The translations under genes and the position numbers were made by a program. DNA of 64,000 nt, taken from contig NZ_JACGXN010000013.1 of assembly GCF_014138285.1 (NCBI RefSeq), positions 62,001 through 126,000 on the forward strand. Direction: 5' to 3'. The DNA is from Phyllobacterium myrsinacearum. GTDB lineage: Bacteria > Pseudomonadota > Alphaproteobacteria > Rhizobiales > Rhizobiaceae. The notes beneath the pieces were generated by a model. The model was not told the origin of the DNA, ran no database searches, and was given only the letters and a program-made list of their open reading frames with translations. This document shows, in pieces, positions 1 to 10,308 of the stretch (position 1 is the stretch's first letter; every line of letters starts with the position of its first letter).

Positions 1-2923
1 CACCGCGAATGTCCATGTCATGGCTCGCCAGCTGGAAACCGGCGCCCAGTGTATCGAGAGATTGCAAGACTTTCAGCCTGCGATCAGCCATCTGCGTCAG
101 CATCTTGTTGGCGGGCAGCGTGAACAGTGCAAATGCCCGCTGTTTCGACCGACCGACACGGCCGCGCAGCTGGTAGAGCTGGGCAAGACCGAACATATCG
201 GCACGGTGGATGATCAGTGTGTTGGCCGTCGGGATATCGAGGCCTGATTCTACAATGGTCGTCGACAACAGCACATCATACTGCCCGTCATAGAAGGCAT
301 TCATGATGTCATCGAGTTCGCCGGGCGGCATCTGCCCGTGCGCAATGGCAACTTTCAGTTCCGGCACCTGCGAATCCAGAAAATCCTTGATCTCGCCAAG
401 GTCGGAAATGCGTGGACAGACATAAAAGCTCTGACCGCCGCGATAGCGCTCGCGCAGCAATGTTTCGCGGATAACAAGAGGATCGAATGGCGAGACGAAT
501 GTGCGCACGGCCATGCGATCGACAGGCGGCGTGGTGATCAGCGACAATTCTCGAACGCCCGTTAGAGCCAGCTGCAATGTGCGCGGGATCGGCGTTGCTG
601 ACAGCGTCAGCACATGGACGTCGGATTTGAGATCCTTCAGCCGTTCCTTATGCTTGACGCCGAAATGCTGCTCTTCATCGATAATCAGAAGACCAAGATT
701 CTTGAACTTGATGCCCTGCCCCAGCAGCGCGTGCGTGCCGACGACAATATCGACCTGTCCTTCGGCGATACCCTTCTTGTTCTCCGCCAGTTCCTTGGCG
801 CCAACCAGTCTCGACGCTTGCGCCACATTGACCGGCAACCCCTGAAAGCGCGTGGAAAAGGTCTTGTAGTGCTGGCGCGACAACAGCGTGGTCGGCACGA
901 CGACGGCCACCTGGACACCATTGAGTGCCGCCACGAAGGCAGCGCGCAGCGCCACCTCTGTCTTGCCGAAACCGACATCGCCGCAGATCAGCCGATCCAT
1001 TGGCTTGCCGAGCGAGAGGTCGTCAATGACGGCTTCAATGGCCCGGTCCTGATCTTCCGTCTCCTCATAGGGGAAACGGGCGGCAAACTCGCCATAAAGC
1101 CCGTCGGGTGGCGTGAGCACAGGAGCACCGCGCATCTGCCGCTCGGCGGCAATCCGGATCAGGTGACCGGCAATTTCCAGCAGGCGCTTCTTCAGCTTGG
1201 CCTTGCGGGCCTGCCAGGCACCGCCGCCCAGCTTATCGAGGACTGCCGTAGAGCTCTCCGAGCCGAATCGTGACAGGAGTTCGATATTCTCGACGGGCAG
1301 GAACAGGCGGTCATCGCCCGCATAGTGGATTTCCAGACAGTCATGCGGCGCACCGGCCGCTGTAATCGTCCGCAGGCCAATGAACCGGCCGATACCATGG
1401 TCCACATGGACCACGATATCGCCCGCGTTGAGTGCAGCCACTTCGCTGATGAAATCCTGATCACGCTTGCGGCGCTTGGAACGGCGAATGAGCCGGTCAC
1501 CCAAAATATCCTGTTCAGCCACGACAACGAGATCGCCTGCATCAAAGCCGGTTTCCAGCGACAGGATACCCGCTGTGATCTTGTCGCGGGCAAGCGCCTT
1601 CACTGTACGCAGGTCTTCGACCAGCTCGATCTTCTCGAGGCCATGCTCGTTCAGAACCTGTATGAGCCGGTCGCGCGAGCCTTCGCTCCATGCTGCAAGC
1701 AGCACCTTTTTGCCGGCTGCCCGTTCATCAGCAATATGTTTGACCACACTGTCAAAGACGTTGGCGTCCTTGGCTGTACGTTCCTCGACAAATGTGCGCC
1801 CGCGATGAGCGCCAGCATGAATGACGGAACGGCCAGTGGCAAAGGGCGCATCAAACGGTGAGAAATCGACGCGCATACCAGAGCCAATTGCCGCTGCTTC
1901 CACCTCTGCCGGTGTCAGATAAAGCGAACCCGGCTCAACAGGTTTGTAAGGCACGGAATCGCCCGGTTCCGTGCCATCCGACTGCTTCTTGCGCGCCTCG
2001 TAGTGATCAACCACCATCTTGTGGCGTTCGGCCATCGCTTCATGCGCCAGATGATCGAATATGATAGGCATCCGGCCTGCATGGTCAAAAACGGTTTCCA
2101 TGCGCTCGTAGAAAAGCGGCAGCCAGTGCTCCATACCCGCAAATCGGCGGCCTTCCGATATCGCCTGATACAGCGCATCGTCACGCGACGGAGCGCCGAA
2201 TTTCTGCACATATTGCGAACGGAACCGGCTGATCGTCTCCGGCGAGAGCGTGATTTCGCTCATCGGCTGCATGGAGAATTCGGTTTTCTGGCTGGACGTA
2301 CGCTGGGATGCGGCATCGAATGTCCGGATGGACTCCAATGTGTCCCCGAAGAAATCAAGCCGCAGCGGCTCTTCAGCACCGGGCACGAACAGATCAAGAA
2401 TACCGCCGCGCACAGCATACTCACCCACGTCCCGCACAGTCGAAACGCGCTCAAATCCATTGTTTTCAAGTCGTTGAACAAGGGAGTTCATGTCAATTCT
2501 ATTGCCTGGCTTCGCCAGGAACAGTTGCTCGGCCAGGACTTTTCGTGGCGGAAGCTTTTGCAGCACCGCATTGGCAGTCGCGAGAATCACGCCGGGGTGT
2601 TTCTGGTCGCGCAGTGCCTCAAGGCCAGCCAGTGCCGCCAGCCGCCGCGCCGCCGTATCGGAACCAGGCGACACGCGGTCATAGGGCAAGCAGTCCCAAG
2701 CGGGCAGTTGCAGCACCGGCAGGTCGGGCTGAACGAAACTAAGCACCTGTTCGATATCAGCCACACGCTGACCGTCACTGGCGATGAACAGCACTGGGCC
2801 GCCTGCTCCGGCCTCGGCAACCACTTTGGCAAGCGCAAATGCTTCATATCCATCGACAACGCCGTCAATGACGACGTGTCCATTGATGTCAGGTTTCAGT
2901 CCGAGTTTGGAAAAGGCAGTCAT
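1..2923 (-). CDS. mfd: Transcription-repair coupling factor Mfd (C-terminus cut by window edge)
   Basis: ATP-dependent translocase that displaces RNA polymerase stalled at DNA lesions and recruits UvrA. About 974 codons are visible; the family is usually near 1150-1170 residues, so the last ~200 codons lie beyond position 1. I read MTAFSKLGLKPD at the N-terminus, a UvrB-like N-terminal region, the RNA-polymerase-interacting segment (DIVVHVDHGIGRF), then the RecG-like helicase core: Walker A GDVGFGKT, DEEQHFG and SATPIPRTL. The visible end reads LASHDMDIRG, which normally precedes the last motifs. The ATG at 2921-2923 lies six bases after the sdhE stop, suggesting co-transcription with sdhE. 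Homology is clear; only the missing end is uncertain. Confidence 0.96.
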   Translation of the reverse strand, partial: MTAFSKLGLKPDINGHVVIDGVVDGYEAFALAKVVAEAGAGGPVLFIASDGQRVADIEQVLSFVQPDLPVLQLPAWDCLPYDRVSPGSDTAARRLAALAGLEALRDQKHPGVILATANAVLQKLPPRKVLAEQLFLAKPGNRIDMNSLVQRLENNGFERVSTVRDVGEYAVRGGILDLFVPGAEEPLRLDFFGDTLESIRTFDAASQRTSSQKTEFSMQPMSEITLSPETISRFRSQYVQKFGAPSRDDALYQAISEGRRFAGMEHWLPLFYERMETVFDHAGRMPIIFDHLAHEAMAERHKMVVDHYEARKKQSDGTEPGDSVPYKPVEPGSLYLTPAEVEAAAIGSGMRVDFSPFDAPFATGRSVIHAGAHRGRTFVEERTAKDANVFDSVVKHIADERAAGKKVLLAAWSEGSRDRLIQVLNEHGLEKIELVEDLRTVKALARDKITAGILSLETGFDAGDLVVVAEQDILGDRLIRRSKRRKRDQDFISEVAALNAGDIVVHVDHGIGRFIGLRTITAAGAPHDCLEIHYAGDDRLFLPVENIELLSRFGSESSTAVLDKLGGGAWQARKAKLKKRLLEIAGHLIRIAAERQMRGAPVLTPPDGLYGEFAARFPYEETEDQDRAIEAVIDDLSLGKPMDRLICGDVGFGKTEVALRAAFVAALNGVQVAVVVPTTLLSRQHYKTFSTRFQGLPVNVAQASRLVGAKELAENKKGIAEGQVDIVVGTHALLGQGIKFKNLGLLIIDEEQHFGVKHKERLKDLKSDVHVLTLSATPIPRTLQLALTGVRELSLITTPPVDRMAVRTFVSPFDPLVIRETLLRERYRGGQSFYVCPRISDLGEIKDFLDSQVPELKVAIAHGQMPPGELDDIMNAFYDGQYDVLLSTTIVESGLDIPTANTLIIHRADMFGLAQLYQLRGRVGRSKQRAFALFTLPANKMLTQMADRRLKVLQSLDTLGAGFQLASHDMDIRG

Positions 2924-2929
2924 AGCGAA

Positions 2930-3217
2930 TCAGAATTTCATTGCGTTGCGGGAAGCCAGAATCTTGTGAAAGATCGGCGTATTGTATTCTTCAGGCACGT
3001 CAGCCTCCCCGGTAACCCATTTGAGGAGGTCACGATCGAGCGCTTCCATCAGTTCTTCATACTGGTCCAGTTCCACCTCTGTCAGGCTTTCAATATGTGC
3101 ATCGGCAAACTGCCCGAGAATCAGATCCATCTCGCGCATGCCGCGATGCCAGGATCGGAAAAGGATTTTGCGCTGTCTTGGCGGCAGATCAACTGTTGAA
3201 CGACTGCTTCCGGTCAT
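2930..3217 (-). CDS. sdhE: FAD assembly factor SdhE
   Basis: Small protein (95 aa) that promotes covalent flavinylation of succinate dehydrogenase subunit SdhA. The family signature is present as RGMREMDLILGQFAD near residues 25-39; the RGxxE-type loop is the conserved FAD-transfer site. The ATG has a GGGAG ribosome site seven bases upstream. It is the first gene of a two-gene unit with mfd and is divergent from recG, the usual arrangement in Rhizobiales. No sdh gene is in the window, so its client is encoded elsewhere. Confidence 0.9.
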   Translation of the reverse strand: MTGSSRSTVDLPPRQRKILFRSWHRGMREMDLILGQFADAHIESLTEVELDQYEELMEALDRDLLKWVTGEADVPEEYNTPIFHKILASRNAMKF

Positions 3218-3347
3218 GGACAGTCTCCCTTGAAATATCGTGGAAAGGCTTCGGAGAGCGGGAAGCCAAAGGATTGCGGCTGGGTATAGCGCGCATTGGC
3301 ACCGATGTCAGCCTTGCAACACGCTTTGAAGACGTTAAACCTAAGGA

Positions 3348-5456
3348 ATGCGCCCTTCACTGCTTGATCCCCTTTTTGCTTCTGTTCGCTCGCTGCCCGG
3401 CATCGGGCCGAAAGTGACTAGCTTGCTTGCCACATTGCTGGGAACCCAGCCACCCGGAACAGAACCGCGCGTTGGCAATCTGGTCTACCTGCCGCCAAAC
3501 AGCGTCATCGACCGGCGCAATCGACCCGGCATCGCCCATGCGCCAGAAGGTGCCATCGTCACACTGGAGGTGCGTGTTGACCGGCATCAACCCGCTCCAA
3601 GTGGACGAAGTAACGTACCGCATCGGGTTTTCGCCCACGATGATACAGGCGAAATCGGCCTCGTCTTCTTTCACGCGAAGCTCGCATGGCTTGAAAACAT
3701 CATGCCGGTCGGTGAAACAGTCATCGTCTCAGGCCGCATGGAGTGGTTCAATGGCCGCCCGACCATGGTCCATCCCGATCATATCGCAAGCATTGCCGAT
3801 GCGGCGTCTCTGCCGCTGGTTGAACCGGTCTATCCCTTGACTGCAGGACTGTCACCCAAGGTGCTGGCGCGCGGCGTGCAGGAAGCCTTGGCACGAGCGC
3901 CTGAAATGCCGGAATGGATCGAAGCACCGGTGCTGGTAAAACACGCATTTCCAACGCACCGGCAAGCGCTTGAAACGATTCATCGCCCGCAGGACCCATC
4001 TGACATCGCACTGGATCATCCCGCGCGCCAACGTCTCGCCTATGACGAGTTTCTGGCAGGTCAGTTGGCTCTGGCGCTCGTGCGCCTGAAAACACGCCGT
4101 CTATCGGGCCGCAAGCTGGAAGGTGACGGGAGCCTCAAGGCAAAAATCATTGCAGCATTGCCCTACGCGCTGACGGGCAGCCAGCAGCAGGCAATCAAGG
4201 AGATCATCGCGGATCTGCGCGAACCTGAGAGGATGCTCAGGCTGCTGCAGGGTGACGTGGGATCCGGAAAAACCGTTGTCGGCCTGCTCGCCATGGCCCA
4301 CGCAGCCGAATCCGGTGGTCAATCCGCCCTGATGGTTCCGACCGAAGTTCTGGCGCGACAACATTATGCTACGATCGCTCCTCTTGCCGCAAAGGCGGGC
4401 CTGCGGACAGCCTTGCTCACCGGCCGGGAAAAAGGCCGCGAGCGCGAAGACATCCTCGACGGCCTGCGTTCCGGGACAATCCATATTGTCATCGGGACGC
4501 ACGCGCTCTTTCAGGAAAAGGTGAGCTATCACGACTTAGTCTTTGTAATTATTGATGAACAACACCGATTTGGTGTACATCAACGGCTGTTGCTTCAGTC
4601 CAAGGGTTCCGCACCGGATATGCTGGTTATGACAGCGACGCCCATTCCGCGGACGCTCGTACTGACCGCATTTGGCGATATGGATGTATCGAAACTGACG
4701 GAAAAACCTGCCGGGCGCAGACCGATCACCACCGCTATTCTTCCTATGGAGCGATTGAGCGAGTTGGTAGACCGCATGCGCCGGGCCATTGGCGACGGCC
4801 AGAAGATCTATTGGATTTGCCCGCTAGTCGAAGAATCCGAGCTGGTTGACCTGATTTCGGCCGAAGAGCGCTTCCAGTCATTGCAGCCCATGCTGGGCGA
4901 TCAGATCGGGCTTGTCCATGGCCGCATGACCGGACAGGAAAAAGATGCCGCCATGCTGGCCTTCAAGAATGGCGAGACACGCCTTCTCGTTGCAACGACG
5001 GTGATTGAAGTCGGTGTGGATGTGCCTGACGCAACAATCATCGTGATCGAGCATGCGGAACGGTTCGGTCTCGCCCAGTTGCACCAGTTGCGCGGGCGTG
5101 TCGGGCGCGGTGACAAACCATCAACCTGCCTCCTCCTCTACAAGGGGCCACTGGGTGAAGTTGCCCGGGCGCGGCTGGAAATCATGCGCGAAACCGAAGA
5201 TGGCTTCCGCATTGCCGAGGAAGACCTGAAACTGCGTGGCGAAGGCGAATTGCTGGGCACCCGGCAGTCCGGCACGCCCGGTTTCCGTCTTGCCAGCATC
5301 GAGGCCCATCAGGAGTTTCTGGAGATTGCCAGAAAGGATGCGCGTTATATTCTTGGACGCGATCCGGAATTGCAGAGCGCGCGCGGGGAAGCCTTGCGCG
5401 TTCTGCTTTATCTCTTCGAGCGCGATGAAGCCGTGCGGCTCCTTCGCGCCGGGTAG
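3348..5456 (+). CDS. recG: ATP-dependent DNA helicase RecG
   Basis: Branch-migrating helicase that reverses stalled forks and processes Holliday junctions. The 702-residue protein has the N-terminal OB-fold wedge domain, then the helicase core with Walker A GDVGSGKT (near residue 300), DEQHRFGVHQR (DExH box) and TATPIPRT, then the C-terminal QLRGRVGRG motif VI. Length is normal for the family. It is divergent from sdhE-mfd, and its stop lies two bases from the convergent glmS stop, so no room is left for a separate terminator. Confidence 0.97.
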   Translation: MRPSLLDPLFASVRSLPGIGPKVTSLLATLLGTQPPGTEPRVGNLVYLPPNSVIDRRNRPGIAHAPEGAIVTLEVRVDRHQPAPSGRSNVPHRVFAHDDTGEIGLVFFHAKLAWLENIMPVGETVIVSGRMEWFNGRPTMVHPDHIASIADAASLPLVEPVYPLTAGLSPKVLARGVQEALARAPEMPEWIEAPVLVKHAFPTHRQALETIHRPQDPSDIALDHPARQRLAYDEFLAGQLALALVRLKTRRLSGRKLEGDGSLKAKIIAALPYALTGSQQQAIKEIIADLREPERMLRLLQGDVGSGKTVVGLLAMAHAAESGGQSALMVPTEVLARQHYATIAPLAAKAGLRTALLTGREKGREREDILDGLRSGTIHIVIGTHALFQEKVSYHDLVFVIIDEQHRFGVHQRLLLQSKGSAPDMLVMTATPIPRTLVLTAFGDMDVSKLTEKPAGRRPITTAILPMERLSELVDRMRRAIGDGQKIYWICPLVEESELVDLISAEERFQSLQPMLGDQIGLVHGRMTGQEKDAAMLAFKNGETRLLVATTVIEVGVDVPDATIIVIEHAERFGLAQLHQLRGRVGRGDKPSTCLLLYKGPLGEVARARLEIMRETEDGFRIAEEDLKLRGEGELLGTRQSGTPGFRLASIEAHQEFLEIARKDARYILGRDPELQSARGEALRVLLYLFERDEAVRLLRAG

Positions 5457-5458
5457 AT

Positions 5459-7282
5459 TTATTCCACCGTCACGGATTTTGCCAGATTACGCGGCTGATC
5501 CACGTCCGTCCCCATGAACACGGCCGTATAATATGCCAGCATCTGGATCGGCACGGCATAGACGATTGGCGTAATGATTTCGGGCATGTCAGGCAAAATG
5601 ACCGTATGCATGGTTTTCAACGTGCTGGCTGCTGCACCGCGCTCATCGGTAATCAGGATGATCTTGCCGCCGCGTGCTGCCACTTCCTGCATGTTCGAAA
5701 CGGTCTTTTCAAACCAGCGGTCATAGGGTGCAATCACAATTACAGGCATGGATTCATCGATCAGTGCGATCGGTCCATGTTTCAGCTCGCCGGCAGCATA
5801 ACCTTCCGCATGAATGTAGGAGATTTCCTTGAGCTTCAACGCGCCTTCCAGTGCCAGCGGGAAACTTGTACCTCGGCCGAGGTAAAGCGCGTGCTTTACC
5901 TGCGACAGATCCCGGCTGATCGCCTCCATCTGTTGCTCCAGCTTCAGAGCCTGTGTGGCGTAACGCGGTATCTCGGAAAGCTCATGTACCAGACGGCGTT
6001 CATCTTCGTCGGAAATGGTTCCACGCATCTTGCCCGCAACGACCGCCAGTGAGGCAAGCACCGACAGTTGGCAAGTAAATGCCTTCGTCGATGCAACCCC
6101 GACTTCTGGACCCGCAAGGGTCGGGAAGATCGCGTCCGATTCCCGTGCCATGGTTGATTCCCTGACATTGACCACCGAACTGATGGTCAGCCCCTGCTGC
6201 TTGCAATAGCGCAGCGATGCCAAGGTATCCGCAGTTTCACCGGACTGGGACACAAACAGGGCGAGGCTGTCCTTGGACAACGGCATTTCGCGATAACGGA
6301 ATTCCGAGGCGACATCGATATCGACGGGGAGTCGCGCAATCTGTTCGAACCAGTATTTGCCGATCAGGCCGGCATAATAGGCTGTTCCGCATGCCGATGC
6401 TGCGATCCGGTCGACCTTTGCGAAATCAATGGGCGTTACGTTAGCGCGAATCGTACCCTTGGAAAAATCGAGGTAGTTGGCCAGTGTATGGGAAATGACC
6501 TCCGGCTGTTCATGAATTTCCTTTTCCATGAAATGACGGCGATTGCCTTTGCTGACGAGGAATGCGGTGCCGGCAGATTTCTCAATACGCCGCTGTACCG
6601 TCGCACCGGTCTCATCGTAGATCACCACACCCTTGCGTGTCAGCACGGCCCAATCGCCGTCCTCCAGATAAGACAGGCTGTCGGTGAACGGAGCGAGAGC
6701 GATTGCATCCGAGCCCAAATACATCTCGCCATCGCCATAACCAACCGCGAGCGGTGGGCCATTGCGGGCCGCGATCAGCAAATCTTCTTCGCCCTTGAAC
6801 ATGATGGCGATAGCAAAGGCGCCGCGCAGCTCCGGCAAAGTCTGACGCACAGCTTCGACGGGTGAAAGGCCGCGATCCAGCGCGCGCGTAACCAGATGTG
6901 CAACGGTCTCCGTATCGGTTTCCGTTTCGAAGACATAGCCGTCCTTTTCCAGCATGCGGCGCAATTCGGCGAAGTTCTCGATAATGCCGTTATGGATGAC
7001 GGCAAGCCGCGGCGTGGTATGCGGATGCGCATTGCGAACGGTCGGCGCGCCATGGGTTGCCCAACGCGTATGGCCGATACCGATCGTGCCCGCGAGCGGC
7101 TGATCCTTCAAAAGATTGTCGAGATTGACGAGTTTGCCTTCGGCGCGGCGCCTGTCGAGCACACCCTTGTTCAGCGTCGCGACGCCGGCGGAATCATAGC
7201 CGCGATATTCCAAGCGCTTCAGCGCGTCCACCAGCAATGGCGCAACCTGCTCGCGTCCGATAATTCCTATAATCCCGCACAT
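5459..7282 (-). CDS. glmS: Glutamine--fructose-6-phosphate aminotransferase (isomerizing)
   Basis: Makes glucosamine-6-phosphate from fructose-6-phosphate and glutamine, the first step to UDP-GlcNAc. I chose the ATG at 7280-7282 because the protein must begin MCGIIGIIG: Cys1, exposed after Met removal, is the glutaminase nucleophile. A longer reading frame with 14 extra codons is rejected for this reason. The 607 residues show the N-terminal class II amidotransferase domain and two SIS domains (VSQSGETADT, GRGTSFPLALEGALKLKEISY-type region) ending KSVTVE. It follows glmU with a gap of about 100 bases, so the two precursor genes probably share a transcript. No ribozyme-like leader was recognised. 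Confidence 0.97.
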   Translation of the reverse strand: MCGIIGIIGREQVAPLLVDALKRLEYRGYDSAGVATLNKGVLDRRRAEGKLVNLDNLLKDQPLAGTIGIGHTRWATHGAPTVRNAHPHTTPRLAVIHNGIIENFAELRRMLEKDGYVFETETDTETVAHLVTRALDRGLSPVEAVRQTLPELRGAFAIAIMFKGEEDLLIAARNGPPLAVGYGDGEMYLGSDAIALAPFTDSLSYLEDGDWAVLTRKGVVIYDETGATVQRRIEKSAGTAFLVSKGNRRHFMEKEIHEQPEVISHTLANYLDFSKGTIRANVTPIDFAKVDRIAASACGTAYYAGLIGKYWFEQIARLPVDIDVASEFRYREMPLSKDSLALFVSQSGETADTLASLRYCKQQGLTISSVVNVRESTMARESDAIFPTLAGPEVGVASTKAFTCQLSVLASLAVVAGKMRGTISDEDERRLVHELSEIPRYATQALKLEQQMEAISRDLSQVKHALYLGRGTSFPLALEGALKLKEISYIHAEGYAAGELKHGPIALIDESMPVIVIAPYDRWFEKTVSNMQEVAARGGKIILITDERGAAASTLKTMHTVILPDMPEIITPIVYAVPIQMLAYYTAVFMGTDVDQPRNLAKSVTVE

Positions 7283-7386
7283 ACAAAGCTCCGATGGCTC
7301 AGGGTCTCGATTAGTCTCGCCCACGGTGAACTTACGCCGACAAGAAGGCTACTTACAATTCAGTCCTTAGCATGAAGCAGGACGCA

Positions 7387-8748
7387 CTATTCCGCCTTCT
7401 TGGCGTTTTTCTGAGCGGCATAGCGGGCGCGCAATTCCACGGCCCGGCCTTCTTTGACAACCTGATGTGCCCGGCCAAAAGCCAGAGCGTCAGCAGGTAC
7501 GTTCTGGGTAATCACACTGCCCGATGCCACATAGGCATTGTCACCGACAGAAAGCGGGGCAACGAGTGACGTGTTGGAACCGATAAAGGTACCTGCCCCG
7601 ATCTCTGTCAAAGCCTTGTTATAACCGTCATAGTTGCAGGTAATCGTACCGGCTCCGATATTCGTGCCCGCACCAACGGTTGCATCTCCAAGATAGGTCA
7701 GATGGCCGACTTTGGCGCCCATGCCAATTTTGGCATTCTTTACCTCGACAAAGTTTCCGACCTTCGCCTTTTCCGCAAGATCAGCGCCTGGGCGCAAACG
7801 AGCGAACGGCCCGACCTCGGCCTTCGGACCAATCCTTGCACCTTCCAGATAAGAAAAGCTGTGAATGACCGCGCCTGAAGCAATCGAAACGCCCTGACCG
7901 AAAACAATATTGGGCTCCAGAGACACGTCTGCCTCAACCAGCGTGTCATGGGCGAAAAATACCGTCTCAGGAGCTTGAATGCTTACACCGGCCAGCATCA
8001 TGGCGCGCCGCCTGCGAGTCTGCCAAATGGCTTCGGCTTCAGCGAGTTCAACACGCGTGTTGATACCGATGACACTATCGACTGCAATTTCGATAGCGAC
8101 GACCGACTTTCCCATTGCGTTGCCGATTTCCACCACGTCGGTCAGATAGTATTCGCCTTTGGCATTTGCATTGGTAACTTTGTCCAGCAGCTGCAGAGCA
8201 CCAGCACCGCGCAAAGCCATGAGACCGCCGTTGCAGAAACCGATCTTTTTCTCGGATTCGCTGGCATCCTTGTCCTCGCGAATCGCGATGAGCTTGCCGT
8301 TCTTCTCGACAAGACGGCCGTAACCAGCGGGATTGGCGGGCCGGAAGCCCATAACCACAACATCAGCGCCATCAGCGAGCCTTGCCCGGGCCTGATCCAG
8401 CGCAGCCGTTTCGATAAGGGGTGTATCCCCGAACACGACGAGAATATCGTCATAACCGCGCGCAATGGCATCGCGTGCCGCAAGTACAGCGTGAGCAGTG
8501 CCGAGCCGCTCCTTCTGTTCATGTACCGTTACATTTGAAACCACGGACTTCACCGCGTCACGCACCGCATCGGCGCCACGACCGACAACGAGGGCAATGT
8601 CACTACCACCGGCGCTATGAACCGCCTTGGCCACATGGGCAACGATAGGCAGTCTGGCAATAGGATGAAGCACTTTCGGCAGCGCTGATTTCATGCGCGT
8701 GCCCTCACCGGCGGCAAGGATAACCGAGAGGCAGGTACGTGATGTCAT
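7387..8748 (-). CDS. glmU: Bifunctional UDP-GlcNAc pyrophosphorylase / GlcN-1-P acetyltransferase
   Basis: Catalyses the last two steps to UDP-GlcNAc. The N-terminal nucleotidyltransferase opens with [15 protein letters not shown]; the C-terminal half is a left-handed beta-helix of hexapeptide repeats (for example [23 protein letters not shown]) carrying the acetyltransferase site. I placed the start at [11 protein letters not shown] (453 aa), which fits the family better than an in-frame ATG 11 codons upstream. It sits upstream of glmS on the same strand. Confidence 0.95.
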   Translation of the reverse strand: MTSRTCLSVILAAGEGTRMKSALPKVLHPIARLPIVAHVAKAVHSAGGSDIALVVGRGADAVRDAVKSVVSNVTVHEQKERLGTAHAVLAARDAIARGYDDILVVFGDTPLIETAALDQARARLADGADVVVMGFRPANPAGYGRLVEKNGKLIAIREDKDASESEKKIGFCNGGLMALRGAGALQLLDKVTNANAKGEYYLTDVVEIGNAMGKSVVAIEIAVDSVIGINTRVELAEAEAIWQTRRRRAMMLAGVSIQAPETVFFAHDTLVEADVSLEPNIVFGQGVSIASGAVIHSFSYLEGARIGPKAEVGPFARLRPGADLAEKAKVGNFVEVKNAKIGMGAKVGHLTYLGDATVGAGTNIGAGTITCNYDGYNKALTEIGAGTFIGSNTSLVAPLSVGDNAYVASGSVITQNVPADALAFGRAHQVVKEGRAVELRARYAAQKNAKKAE

Positions 8749-8841
8749 TGGCAGAATTCCGAATCCATTTTCGCTCAACACAGTCTCATGCCCGATCGTG
8801 GCATAATCCCGGTTGCCAATACATGAACAATTTCCGTTTCC

Positions 8842-9588
8842 TTAGCCGAGTTGGCCCAGGATTGGAAATGTTTCAAGCAGCCAAAAAGAGAATGTCTGCA
8901 AGCCGCCTGTGAGGAACAGGACACCCGTTACCACAAGAAGCCCGCCCATCACCTTTTCCACCTTGCCCAGATGCATGCGGAAACGCGTCAGGAAACGCAT
9001 GAAATAGCCTGAGAACAATGCAGCTATGATGAAAGGAATGCCAAGGCCCAGCGAATAGACCGCAAGCAGCAATGCACCGTCCGAAACCGTGTCGCGACCA
9101 CCCGCAAGGGCGAGAATTGGTCCCAGAACCGGACCGATGCAGGGCGTCCAGCCAAATGCGAAGGCAAGCCCCATCACATAGGCAGCCAGCGGATTTGCCG
9201 GCTTGCCCTTGGTCTGAAATCGCGCTTCACGCGACAGAAAGGCAAGACGAAACACACCGAGGAAATTCAAACCCATCAGGATAATGACGACACCGGCTGC
9301 AATGGCGATCTCCTGCTGCCACATGCGCAACAACCCGCCAATAGTCGAAGCTCCCGCCCCGAGCAGCACGAACACGGTCGAAAAACCAAGTACGAAACAA
9401 AATGATGAAAGCAACAGGGCCTGCCGCACCGGAGAAACGCGGGCTGCGGGCTGATCCGAGCGAAAATCCTCCACGGTCACGCCAGCCATATAGCAGAGGT
9501 AAGGCGGTACGAGTGGCAGCACGCAGGGAGACAGGAAGGACAGTGCACCGGCACCGGCAGCGGTCAGATAGGATACATCAAGCGCCAT
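8842..9588 (-). CDS. ccdA: Cytochrome c biogenesis / thiol-disulfide protein CcdA
   Basis: Inner-membrane electron carrier that passes reducing equivalents from cytoplasmic thioredoxin to periplasmic thiol proteins used in cytochrome c maturation. The 248-aa protein has six predicted membrane segments and both conserved cysteine motifs, SPCVLPLVPPY near the N-terminus and GWTPCIGPVLG near residue 150. AAGGAG lies five bases upstream of the ATG. It is followed after about 90 bases by glmU, with no functional link apparent. Confidence 0.92.
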   Translation of the reverse strand: MALDVSYLTAAGAGALSFLSPCVLPLVPPYLCYMAGVTVEDFRSDQPAARVSPVRQALLLSSFCFVLGFSTVFVLLGAGASTIGGLLRMWQQEIAIAAGVVIILMGLNFLGVFRLAFLSREARFQTKGKPANPLAAYVMGLAFAFGWTPCIGPVLGPILALAGGRDTVSDGALLLAVYSLGLGIPFIIAALFSGYFMRFLTRFRMHLGKVEKVMGGLLVVTGVLFLTGGLQTFSFWLLETFPILGQLG

Positions 9589-9877
9589 ATGCGCTCCTTA
9601 TGTGGCATTTCAATCGTGGTTGGGGTGCCATAGGCCGAATCTGTCGCAAATTCCAATCACCTTTTCGCCAGCCTTGCGCTCAAACCCTGCCTTGCAGCGT
9701 TTCTCGCCCACCATTTTCGCCTTCAATTTGCGTGCAACGGTCAGAAAAATCGTGGAACAGGCAAAAACATGGCTTATTGTCGCAAAAACTCTGCACAATA
9801 GCTGTTGACCGATGGCGAAGTCATCCCTATGTTCCGCCGCATTCCCGAGGGTAGCGCCAAGCGTTTCCCCCGCAAGG

Positions 9878-9953
9878 GAGCGCGTAGCTCAGCCGGTAGA
9901 GCAACTGACTTTTAATCAGTAGGTCCGGGGTTCGAACCCCCGCGCGCTCACCA
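9878..9953 (+). tRNA. tRNA-Lys (anticodon UUU)
   Basis: A complete cloverleaf can be drawn by eye: acceptor GAGCGCG with CGCGCTC, D arm GCTC/GAGC, anticodon stem ACTGA/TCAGT with loop CTTTTAA giving anticodon TTT, a T arm containing GGTTCGAACCC, discriminator A, and encoded CCA at 9951-9953. It marks the start of the accessory region that follows, but no direct repeat of its 3' end was noticed downstream, so there is no evidence of an integrated element. Confidence 0.97.
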
Positions 9954-10308
9954 TTTTCAAAGCACGGATTTCATTGGAATTTTCACCTGACGACTCAGGC
10001 CGCCAACGAAATTGGCGGTAGTTTCCCGCAGTGTGACATTCTTGCGTTATTGAGTATCCCTCCTGCATCAAAATCTATTGTCGTTGACCTGAGCGGTAAA
10101 TCGCGCGCCTTTTGCAGAAATGCCTCGATTCCATGTTCAAATTAGCTGCAAACCCTGCCTGCTGCGCGAACGCCTTTGGCCATGAACCCGGAATGCTTTC
10201 ACACTGTGCAATAGGGACACACGTGGGCCTATACCTGCCAATCAGGTCGGATTAAGATGGGGGCTTGGTGCCGTCAATCAAACGGCAACCGGGGGACACA
10301 GACAAAAA
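9954..10308. other. Intergenic stretch after tRNA-Lys
   Basis: No convincing gene. It contains one hairpin, CCGCCAA-cgaaa-TTGGCGG at 10000-10018, without a clear T-run, which could end or process the tRNA transcript. The remainder is unremarkable and leads to the NTF2-like gene. Confidence 0.5.

Noticed and set aside
2003-3199. 398-codon plus-strand frame opposite mfd and sdhE
   Set aside because: Both minus-strand genes are clear by motif; the antisense product shows no domain.
7283-7386. Possible glmS ribozyme or sRNA-controlled leader
   Set aside because: The gap is only ~100 bases and shows no ribozyme-like core; such elements belong to other phyla.
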